DNA of 7,606 bases from Eubacterium sp. AM49-13BH (GTDB lineage: Bacteria > Bacillota > Clostridia > Lachnospirales > Lachnospiraceae), in the NCBI RefSeq assembly GCF_003464165.1, contig NZ_QSEK01000053.1, forward strand, positions 1 to 7,606, given 5' to 3'. A program made the translations under genes and the position numbers. The number at the start of each line of letters is the position of its first letter. The first letter of the stretch is position 1. The notes beneath the pieces are model-generated. The model had not been told where the DNA came from and did not search any database. It worked only from the letters and a program-made list of their open reading frames with translations. Shown here piece after piece: positions 1 to 6,823 of this stretch.

Positions 1-28
1 AAAGCTATTTTATTATTTCCTATTAATA

Positions 29-58
29 TTGAAATTTATTCCATTTTAACTCTATAAT
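29..58 (+). promoter_or_regulatory. Sigma-A-type promoter for the activase gene
   Basis: TTGAAA at 29-34 matches the -35 consensus at five of six positions. TATAAT at 53-58 is a perfect -10 box, and the spacer is 18 nt. Transcription should start near 65, leaving a leader of about 106 nt before the ATG at 171. This is the best promoter-like pair in the 170 nt before the gene. Start-site mapping has not been done. Confidence 0.6.
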
Positions 59-71
59 GCATGAGTTGCAT
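57..71. promoter_or_regulatory. Inverted repeat across the -10/start region, possible operator
   Basis: ATGCA (57-61) and TGCAT (67-71) form a perfect inverted repeat with a 5-nt centre. It begins within the -10 box and spans the predicted transcription start. Its position would suit a repressor site. However, five-base arms are common by chance in AT-rich DNA, and no regulator is encoded in the window. Confidence 0.22.
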
Positions 72-141
72 AGAAAATGACATATTCTGCGTTTTTTCGC
101 CAAAGTCACTATGTAATGGGTAACTTTTGTATATTTATATT

Positions 142-170
142 AAGGAGGACAGCTGCAGCTGTATTAGGTT
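142..170 (+). promoter_or_regulatory. Distant Shine-Dalgarno with intervening hairpin
   Basis: AAGGAGG at 142-148 is a near-perfect Shine-Dalgarno, but it lies 22 nt from the ATG at 171. No usable start lies closer: CTG at 153 and 159 are in the gene's frame but run into TAG at 165-167. Between the two sits the perfect 14-nt palindrome ACAGCTGCAGCTGT (149-162). As RNA it can fold into a 5-bp stem with a UGCA loop. Looping it out leaves 8 nt between Shine-Dalgarno and AUG, which is near optimal. The folding role is inferred. Confidence 0.5.
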
Positions 171-3100
171 ATGAATAAATTCAAATTAGGTATTGATATT
201 GGATCAACAACTGTAAAAATCGCTGTTTTAGATGATAATAATAATATTTTATTTTCTGATTATGAAAGGCATTTTGCGAATATCCAGGAAACTCTCCAGT
301 CACTTCTTGAAAAGGCAGTGGCAGAACTTGGTGAGTTTGAAGTATATCCTGTTATCACAGGTTCAGGCGGACTTACTCTTGCCAAGCATTTAGAAGTACC
401 ATTCACACAGGAGGTAGTAGCCGTGTCTACTGCCCTTCAGGATTATGCTCCACAGTGTGATGTTGCAATCGAGCTTGGTGGTGAGGATGCTAAAATTATC
501 TACTTTACTAACGGTATCGACCAGAGAATGAACGGAATATGTGCTGGTGGTACAGGTTCTTTCATTGACCAGATGGCGACTCTGTTACAGACAGACGCAA
601 TGGGACTTAATGAATACGCCAAGAACTATAAGTCAATATACCCTATTGCCGCAAGATGTGGTGTATTTGCCAAGACTGATATCCAGCCTCTTATCAATGA
701 AGGTGCAACTAAGGAAGACCTTTCTGCATCTATATTCCAGGCTGTTGTAAACCAGACAATCAGTGGTCTTGCATGTGGTAAACCAATCCGTGGTAATGTT
801 GCATTCTTAGGCGGACCTCTTCATTTCTTATCAGAGTTAAGGCAGGCATTTATCCGTACATTAAGCTTAGGTCCGGATGAAATCATTGCTCCTGACCATT
901 CACATTTATTTGCTGCTGTTGGTTCAGCAATGAATTACAGTGAAAATGTATGTGTTCCTGTAGAAGACATTATCGCAAGACTCAAAGGAAAGATTAAGCT
1001 TGAATTCGAGGTTGAGCGTATGGAACCTCTTTTTGAGAACCAGTTTGCATATGATGAATTCACAAAGCGTCACAACTCTCATCATGTTAAGACTGCTGAT
1101 ATCGCATCTTACAAGGGTAACTGTTATCTCGGAATCGATGCAGGTTCAACAACAACCAAGGTTGCATTAGTTGATGAGGATGGTAATCTTCTGTACTCAT
1201 TCTATTCAAGCAATAACGGTTCACCACTTGCTACAACAATTAAAGCTATTAAAGAGATATATACCCAGCTTCCACCAGAAGCTAAGATTGTGCAGTCATG
1301 CTCAACAGGTTATGGCGAAGCACTTATCAAGTCGGCTCTTATGTTAGATGAGGGAGAAGTTGAGACAGTGTCACATTTTTACGCTGCTGCTTTCTTTGAC
1401 CCGGATGTAGACTGTATCATCGATATCGGTGGACAGGATATGAAATGTATCAAGATTAAGAACCAGACTGTAGATTCAGTCCAGCTTAACGAAGCATGTT
1501 CATCAGGATGTGGTTCATTCATAGAAACATTTGCAAAATCCCTCAACTTCACAGTTCAGGACTTTGCCAAGGCTGCATTATTTGCTAACCACCCTATTGA
1601 CTTAGGAACACGTTGTACAGTATTCATGAATTCCAAGGTTAAGCAGGCACAGAAGGAAGGCGCTGAAGTTGCAGATATCTCTGCCGGACTTGCTTATTCT
1701 GTTATTAAAAATGCTTTATACAAGGTTATCAAGATTTCTGACCCTGATGATTTAGGTAAGCATATCGTTGTTCAGGGTGGTACATTCTACAACGACGCTG
1801 TTCTTAGAAGTTTTGAAAAGATTACAGGTGTTCAGGCAATCAGACCTGATATCGCTGGTATAATGGGAGCTTTTGGTGCTGCCCTTATAGCAAGAGAAAG
1901 ATATGACGGTATATCAGAATCATCCATGCTTTCTATAGATAAGATTAACTCTCTTACATATGAAACAAAGCTTACAAGATGTAAGGGATGTACTAACAGC
2001 TGTCACCTTACAATCAATAAATTCTCTGGCGGCAGACAGTTTATCACAGGTAACAGATGTGAACGTGGACTTGGTAAAGAGAAGAACAAAGAAAAGCTTC
2101 CTAACCTTTTCGATTATAAGTTCCACAGACTCTTTGACTATGAGCCTCTTTCAGAAGAAAAAGCAACAAGAGGAACTGTAGGTATTCCAAGAGTTCTTAA
2201 TATGTATGAAAACTATCCGTTCTGGTATACATTTTTCACAAAACTCGGATACAGGGTTGTACTCTCACCTCAGTCAAGTCACAAGCTTTACGAATTAGGT
2301 ATTGAGTCAATTCCATCAGAGTCAGAGTGTTATCCTGCAAAGCTTGCACATGGTCATATCATGTGGCTTATTAAGCAGGGAGTTAAATTTATCTTCTATC
2401 CATGTGTACCTTATGAGCATAACGAATATGAAGGCACTAACAACCATTATAACTGCCCTATCGTTACTTCTTATGCCGAGAACATTAAGAATAATGTAGA
2501 AGAACTTAAAACAGAGAATATAGATTTCAGAAATCCATTCATGTCATTTGAAAGTGAGGAGAAGATATCCAAAAGACTTGTTGAGGAATTCTCATCATAC
2601 ATTCCTGCCGCAGAGATTAAGTCTGCTGTCAAAGCCGGATGGGATGAAATGATGGCTTGCAGACAGGATGTCAGAAATAAAGGTGAAGAAGTAATTGCTT
2701 ACCTTAACGAAACAGGAAAGCGCGGTATCGTACTTGCCGGCCGTCCTTACCATGTTGACCCTGAAGTAAACCACGGTATTCCTGAACTTATTAATTCATA
2801 CGGACTTGCAGTACTTACAGAGGACAGTGTTGCACATTTAGGAACAGTTGAAAGACCTCTTATCATTCTTGACCAGTGGATGTATCATTCAAGACTTTAC
2901 GCTGCTGCTAACTATGTAAAGACTGTAGATAATCTCGACCTTATCCAGCTCAATTCATTTGGATGCGGTCTTGATGCCGTTACTACTGACGCTGTCAACG
3001 ATATACTTACTAAGTCTGGAAAGATATATACAGTACTTAAGATTGATGAGGTTAATAACCTTGGCGCTGCAAGAATCAGAGTACGTTCTCTTATCGCAGC

Positions 3101-4420
3101 ATTAAGAGTCCGTGAACAGAAGAATTACCAGAGAAAGATTCAGTCATCTGCCTACCACAGAGTACAGTTTACTGAAGATATGAGAAAGAATTACACAATT
3201 CTCTGCCCTCAGATGTCACCAATACATTTTGACATATTAGGTCCTGCCCTTAATTCATGTGGCTACAATATTGAAGTCCTTGAGAACGACAACAAGTCAT
3301 CAGTAGATGTAGGTCTTAAATATGTTAATAACGACGCATGCTACCCTTCACTTATGGTAGTCGGACAGATTATGAACGCCCTTCTTTCAGGCAAATACGA
3401 CCTTTCAAGAACTGCCGTCATTATGTCACAGACAGGTGGTGGATGCCGTGCTTCCAACTATATCGGATTCATCAGAAGAGCACTCATAAAGGCTGGTATT
3501 CCAGATGTTCCTGTAATCTCACTGAGTGCACAGGGACTTGAATCTAATCCAGGCTTCAGCTATGACATACCAATGCTTAAGAAAGCTATGATGGCTGTTG
3601 AATATGGTGATATATTCATGAATGTTGTATACCGTACAAGACCTTACGAGGCAGTTCCTGGTTCAGTTAATGCACTTCATGAAAAATGGAAGAAGGTCTG
3701 CATTGAGCAGCTTACTAAAAATAAGGTTCATATGAAAGAGTTCAATAAGAACCTCCGTGCAATTGTTAAGGACTTTGATAATATCCCGCTTAAGGATATC
3801 AAGAAGCCTAGAGTTGGTGTTGTTGGAGAGATTCTTGTTAAGTTCATGCCTGCTGCTAACAACCACATTATTGAGTTACTTGAGGCAGAAGGTGCTGAGG
3901 CTGTTATGCCTGACCTTATGGGATTCCTTCTCTACTGTATGCAGAATTCAACATATAAGCATGAATTATTAAAGACACCTAAGAAAGGGGCTATTCTTTC
4001 AAGTACACTTATAAAGATACTGAAACCTTCAGAAAGGCTGGAACCAAGGCACTTGCAGAAAGCAAGAGATTCGATGCTCCATCTAAGATTAGTGAGACAG
4101 CCAATTACGCTAAAGACTTCGTATCACTTGGCAATCAGACTGGTGAAGGCTGGCTTCTTACCGGTGAAATGATTGAGCTTATCCATCATGGTGTAGGCAA
4201 TATCGTATGCTGTCAGCCATTTGCATGTCTGCCTAACCACATTGTAGGAAAGGGAGTTATCAAAGAGCTTCGTGCAGCATATCCTGAAGCTAACATAATT
4301 GCTGTAGATTATGATCCTGGTGCTTCCGAAGTTAACCAGTTAAACAGAATCAAGCTTATGCTTTCAACTGCTAACAAAAACCTTGCTAAAGAAGAAAAAG
4401 AATCTAAAAAAGACGCTTAA
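171..4420 (+). CDS. Acyl-CoA dehydratase activase-type fusion protein (two activase domains + DUF2229-like + HgdB-like), frameshifted near 4020
   Basis: This belongs to the large cytosolic 2-hydroxyacyl-CoA dehydratase activase-related family, in which ATP hydrolysis drives low-potential electron transfer through [4Fe-4S] clusters. Domain 1 (about 4-260) has [15 protein letters not shown] at 103-108, C124 in ICAGGTGSF and C163 in AARCGVF. Domain 2 (about 318-575) has [17 protein letters not shown] at 420-425, C443 and C482. These Cys pairs match the cluster-bridging cysteines of HgdC-type activases. A C604-x2-C607-x3-C611 plus C630 motif follows, then a DUF2229-like part (about 665-890; [14 protein letters not shown] at 861-874) and an HgdB-like part (from about 1005; C1057, C1092). 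The frame read from 171 ends at TGA 4170-4172 (1333 aa), but its last 49 residues are out of frame. The family C-terminus ([24 protein letters not shown]) continues in the -1 frame to TAA 4418-4420. One added base near 4020 restores 1416 aa, close to the family's usual length. The family is fairly certain; the substrate is unknown. It could be a pseudogene or a sequence error. Confidence 0.9.
4011..4028 (+). other. Frameshift site in the activase gene (probable 1-base loss)
   Basis: The frame from 171 makes family-like sequence through IKI at 4011-4019, then turns to [10 protein letters not shown]. The frame starting at 4022 gives [17 protein letters not shown], which joins smoothly to the conserved C-terminus. 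That second frame is open only after a stop at 3980-3982, so the break must lie between 3983 and about 4022. The smoothest repair is CTT-GAA for CTGAA at 4020-4024, meaning one T is missing, giving LIKILETFRKAG. No X-XXY-YYZ slippery heptamer lies in the right phase nearby, so programmed -1 shifting is not favoured. Confidence 0.8.
4169..4420 (+). CDS. C-terminal fragment of the activase-type protein, separated by the frameshift
   Basis: This 83-codon open frame holds the real C-terminus of the large gene. It includes [11 protein letters not shown] (reconstructed residues 1347-1357, with C1347, C1348 and C1353), the conserved [19 protein letters not shown] stretch, and a lysine/glutamate-rich tail. 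The ATG at 4169 overlaps the out-of-frame TGA as ATGA, and a weak GGTGA lies just upstream, so re-initiation is conceivable. Family-conserved sequence also lies in this frame upstream of the ATG, from about 4022. The ATG therefore corresponds to an internal Met (LTGEMIEL), not a natural start. I read it as part of the broken gene rather than an independent gene. Confidence 0.7.
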   Translation: MIELIHHGVGNIVCCQPFACLPNHIVGKGVIKELRAAYPEANIIAVDYDPGASEVNQLNRIKLMLSTANKNLAKEEKESKKDA

Positions 4421-4424
4421 TTGC

Positions 4425-4453
4425 TTGTACATATTATAATTCCGATATATAAT
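4425..4453 (+). promoter_or_regulatory. Possible promoter for the small membrane peptide gene
   Basis: TTGTAC (4425-4430) lies 17 nt before a perfect TATAAT (4448-4453), putting a start near 4460 and a leader of about 30 nt. The -35 matches only three of six positions. Two more TATAAT copies (4435-4440 and 4457-4462) lie in the same AT-rich stretch without good -35 partners. No terminator separates this point from the upstream gene, so co-transcription with it is equally possible. Confidence 0.4.
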
Positions 4454-4488
4454 GGATATAATAAATATGTTCGAAGAGGTGTGATATT

Positions 4489-4611
4489 ATGAGTTTTATG
4501 TTATTCATCGGACCAATTATAGGTGTTGCAGTTGCTATTATAGCTGCTGTGGTTATCATATCAGTTGTAGCCGCTGCTGTTTCACAGAAAGATATTAACG
4601 ACGAAGATTAA
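4489..4611 (+). CDS. Small single-pass membrane peptide, 40 aa, function unknown
   Basis: The 40-residue product starts MSFMLFIGP and ends QKDINDED. Residues about 4-31 form one long hydrophobic segment rich in Ile, Val and Ala, followed by a short acidic, hydrophilic tail. This fits a one-helix membrane peptide. AGAGGTG at 4475-4481 is a good Shine-Dalgarno, 7 nt before the ATG, and a strong terminator begins 1 nt after the stop codon. This arrangement of Shine-Dalgarno, short frame and terminator supports a real gene despite its size. It follows the activase-type gene by 68 nt on the same strand, so they may share a transcript. I do not recognise a family. A leader peptide or toxin-like membrane peptide cannot be excluded. 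Confidence 0.62.
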   Translation: MSFMLFIGPIIGVAVAIIAAVVIISVVAAAVSQKDINDED

Positions 4612-4612
4612 G

Positions 4613-4653
4613 AAAAAGGCTTTAACCTGTATTTTCCGGTTAAAGCCTTTTTT
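4613..4653. terminator. Strong, probably bidirectional, rho-independent terminator
   Basis: AAAAAGGCTTTAACC (4613-4627) pairs perfectly with 4638-4652 to make a 15-bp stem with a 10-nt loop. TTTTTT (4648-4653) forms the plus-strand U tract, partly within the stem. On the minus strand the A run at 4613-4617 becomes a five-T tract. The hairpin sits between the end of the small plus-strand gene (4611) and the end of the convergent minus-strand operon (4665), so it can end both transcripts. Confidence 0.92.
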
Positions 4654-4664
4654 AATTCTGTCAA

Positions 4665-5444
4665 TTACAGAATATCTTTCCTATACACTCTGAATAAAAC
4701 AATTCCTGAAACTGCAAGAATCAATACTATCATCAATGGAACTATAACATTATCCTTAAGCACAATTCCATACGCATATGCATATGAGCGCTCAATAATC
4801 ATTTTAGAATACACACCAGAAAATGATATTCCCATTATTTTAATTTTAGACAAAATTCCTACCGCCAGTACATTTATATATACCAGAATATATGTAAAAA
4901 CAGTTGATCTGGTAAGCCAGTATACAATACATATTATAAGCAATGTTGCCTGCATTCTGAGAACATCTGCAAGAACTGATGCTAAAATAACTGTCACTGT
5001 ACTTACTTTAGCAAAATCACAATATGGCAGCATATATTTTGAAACACTTCCTTCTGCTCCCCAGTTGCATGCCCATACTGCATGATTACTAAGTGATACC
5101 ACCATAGTAATAACCGCATTAAAGAGCGGAACCAAATATGTTAAAGCAATACATTTTTTTACACAGCTACAAAACAGCTTAATCCTTGAATTATATAAAA
5201 CAATCCTGTTTGGCAATAATTCTGTTTTGATTATTGTAACCATAAAAAAACTAAACAGAACTATTTCATACATACATATGAACCCATTCGACTTCCAGTC
5301 AAAAAAGAACAGAAAGTAATCAGCCACACATGCATCAAGTCCTTTCAGATAACCAGACATGAATGGAACCGTTTTCATTATCAGCATGACTGGTATCCCA
5401 TACGCCAGCATAACGCTTAAATACTTTTTCACTCTTTCATTCAT
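4665..5444 (-). CDS. ABC-2-like multi-pass membrane protein (third permease of the operon)
   Basis: This is a 259-residue integral membrane protein starting MNERVKKYL. By eye there are six hydrophobic segments: about 7-27, 55-73, 96-118, 148-175, 180-199 and 231-252. A basic cytosolic-type loop (NSRIKLFCSCVKK, 85-97) lies between helices 2 and 3, and the protein ends RVYRKDIL. This layout fits the membrane subunit of an ABC-2-type exporter. The frame is open back to 5537, but that would overlap the upstream gene by 76 nt. The ATG at 5444 has AAGGGG (5457-5452) 7 nt upstream and leaves a 17-nt gap, so it is preferred. It is the last gene of the minus-strand operon, 11 nt before the terminator hairpin. 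The loop carries Cys 92, 94 and 98. The transported substrate is unknown. Confidence 0.82.
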   Translation of the reverse strand: MNERVKKYLSVMLAYGIPVMLIMKTVPFMSGYLKGLDACVADYFLFFFDWKSNGFICMYEIVLFSFFMVTIIKTELLPNRIVLYNSRIKLFCSCVKKCIALTYLVPLFNAVITMVVSLSNHAVWACNWGAEGSVSKYMLPYCDFAKVSTVTVILASVLADVLRMQATLLIICIVYWLTRSTVFTYILVYINVLAVGILSKIKIMGISFSGVYSKMIIERSYAYAYGIVLKDNVIVPLMIVLILAVSGIVLFRVYRKDIL

Positions 5445-5461
5445 AGGTAAACCCCTTAACT

Positions 5462-6289
5462 TTACAGGAAATCCCTTTTTCGTGAATATATAATTCCTGC
5501 CGTTATAATGCCAGCGCATACACACAGCATCATACACAAGCCATATTTCCAGTAATTATATACCTCAGATATCCTATACATCATCATATAATTAATAAAG
5601 CAAAACCACTTCATGTAACATATTGATACAACATAATATACTATGCTGACAATAAATCCATATACCGCATTTGAAATATATGTAATAAAAAGCTGCACAA
5701 TTGCAACTGTAATAAAACATACCAAACACATTAATAACATTATTGCCATATTAGTATTCTGTGGGATATCCCCACTTCCAAGAAAAATCCTGATAGTATT
5801 CTCGGAGGTTAATGAAATATCAGAATAAAATCTGCTATTTACTATGGCCATTCCCATCAGAAAATGTGTCGCACATATTATAATCATATATACACATGCA
5901 GCAATAACAACAATTAAGCATTTACTAATCCACCAGTATACAGGTGACCTTGACGCTACTATTATACTTTTGCCAAGCGCATTCTTATCAGAATTAATAT
6001 ATAATGCAATTATCAGCAGCAGATACAACACAACAAGCATGCCAAAAATAGGTATATCCATAGGTGTATTGCCACGAATTATGAATTTTTTTGCTCCTTT
6101 AAAGAAATACAGCATGGAATCTCCAAAAGATACACCATCAATGATTCCTTTATGTATGAACTTAACTGCACCTGTATAAAAAATCACCGCCTGCAATATA
6201 CAATATACTATAAATGCTGCAAAAAACTTCCAGCTTGCATTACAAAACCGCCTGATATCTGCCTTGAAAACATTTTTAAAACATTTCAT
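5462..6289 (-). CDS. ABC-2-like multi-pass membrane protein (second permease of the operon)
   Basis: This is a 275-residue membrane protein. Hydrophobic segments lie at about 20-41, 80-98, 123-148, 180-205, 207-228 and 248-268. The N-terminus (MKCFKNVFKADIRR) is short and basic, and an SRSPVYWWISK loop (113-123) sits between helices 2 and 3. The C-terminus is YSRKRDFL. This is the usual layout of an ABC-2 permease subunit: cytosolic N-terminus, basic coupling loop after helix 2, and a basic/acidic C-terminal tail. The loop and tail resemble those of the next gene downstream, so the two look like diverged paralogues. Its ATG directly abuts the TAA of the upstream gene, with only a weak GGTG Shine-Dalgarno, so its translation is probably coupled. 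No ATP-binding motif is present, so it needs a separate ATPase. The substrate is unknown. Confidence 0.82.
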   Translation of the reverse strand: MKCFKNVFKADIRRFCNASWKFFAAFIVYCILQAVIFYTGAVKFIHKGIIDGVSFGDSMLYFFKGAKKFIIRGNTPMDIPIFGMLVVLYLLLIIALYINSDKNALGKSIIVASRSPVYWWISKCLIVVIAACVYMIIICATHFLMGMAIVNSRFYSDISLTSENTIRIFLGSGDIPQNTNMAIMLLMCLVCFITVAIVQLFITYISNAVYGFIVSIVYYVVSICYMKWFCFINYMMMYRISEVYNYWKYGLCMMLCVCAGIITAGIIYSRKRDFL

Positions 6290-6823
6290 TTAAAACACCA
6301 GCTTTTTCTTTAATGGATAATAAGAATACACTAAAGTTATCGTAGAAGACTCCAGCTTTGAAAATTTCTTAGGATTCAGCTGATTAGGTCCCATATATGC
6401 CTGAAATCTTACTTCCTGAGTCTGTCCTGGATCTAATGTGATTCTCCTCATTGAATTACTAACCGGCTGGACACCATTGCTTCCGTTAAGCTCCTCAACA
6501 ACGCATATGAAGCTTGGTGCATAATTAATAACCTGATCAGTTGTATTTCTTAATCTTACAGTCATAACAATAATTCTTACATTCTTAGCTTTTTCTTCGC
6601 TTACATTCTTATACTGACCTGAAATCTTAGAATAATCCTCAAGAGTATATACTTTAGCATTAACAGGAGTTATCTCCAGCCCGTCTAAATCTGCAGGATT
6701 GTCTTTGGTATAACTAACCTCCTCTGCATTTGGAAATGCTCTATTAACTCTTACTATCAATGCAATACATACTGCTGCTATGGCAATACACGCTGCCGTA
6801 ATCAAAAATTTATAAAACTTCAT
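6290..6823 (-). CDS. Membrane-anchored extracytoplasmic beta-rich protein of an ABC permease operon
   Basis: This is a 177-residue protein with a basic start (MKFYKF) and one hydrophobic helix (about 6-25). The hydrophilic remainder should lie outside the membrane. C19 is preceded by AAV, not a lipobox, so it is probably helix-anchored rather than a lipoprotein. Residues 82-177 look beta-rich: VRIIVMTVRLRNTTDQVINY, then TLDPGQTQEVRF, then ITLVYSYY. This recalls immunoglobulin-like accessory domains such as DUF4352- or DUF5028-type proteins, an assignment from memory that needs a profile search. Only C107 lies outside the helix. The start at 6823 is firm: AAAGGAG (6836-6830) lies 6 nt upstream. 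It overlaps the previous permease gene by 14 bp and abuts the next, so it probably works with the transporter as an extracellular subunit, substrate trap or immunity-type protein. Confidence 0.8.
   Translation of the reverse strand: MKFYKFLITAACIAIAAVCIALIVRVNRAFPNAEEVSYTKDNPADLDGLEITPVNAKVYTLEDYSKISGQYKNVSEEKAKNVRIIVMTVRLRNTTDQVINYAPSFICVVEELNGSNGVQPVSNSMRRITLDPGQTQEVRFQAYMGPNQLNPKKFSKLESSTITLVYSYYPLKKKLVF

Noticed and set aside
89..100. GCG-TTTTTT-CGC hairpin in the leader as an attenuator
   Set aside because: The stem is only 3 bp and no T tract follows it. It is too weak to act as a terminator.
77..178. Leader ORF of 33 codons (ATG 77, TAA 176-178) overlapping the main start
   Set aside because: It has no convincing Shine-Dalgarno and includes the main gene's own Shine-Dalgarno as Arg-Arg codons. 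Its composition is unremarkable, so it is probably chance.
3980..4030. Programmed -1 ribosomal frameshifting to make the full-length activase-type protein
   Set aside because: No X-XXY-YYZ heptamer in the correct phase lies in the overlap. GAAAGGGG at 3983-3990 is not in a slippery register, and only weak CCTT/AAGG pairing follows downstream. A one-base indel is simpler.
4775..4786. Palindrome CATATGCATATG
   Set aside because: It lies within the third permease gene and encodes a Tyr-Ala-Tyr-Ala run. It is adequately explained by coding, with no regulatory context.
5445..5537. N-terminal extension of the third permease from 5537
   Set aside because: It would overlap the upstream permease by 76 nt and add a hydrophilic, non-membrane stretch. 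The ATG at 5444 has a well-placed Shine-Dalgarno.
5844..6179. Plus-strand open frame of 111 codons inside the second permease gene
   Set aside because: It is antisense to a clear membrane protein gene, and its hydrophobicity mirrors the opposite strand. It has no credible Shine-Dalgarno or neighbours on that strand.
6750..6775. Lipoprotein signal in the anchored protein
   Set aside because: The cysteine near the end of the hydrophobic segment is preceded by Val rather than Gly, Ala or Ser, and hydrophobic residues continue beyond it. A helix anchor fits better.
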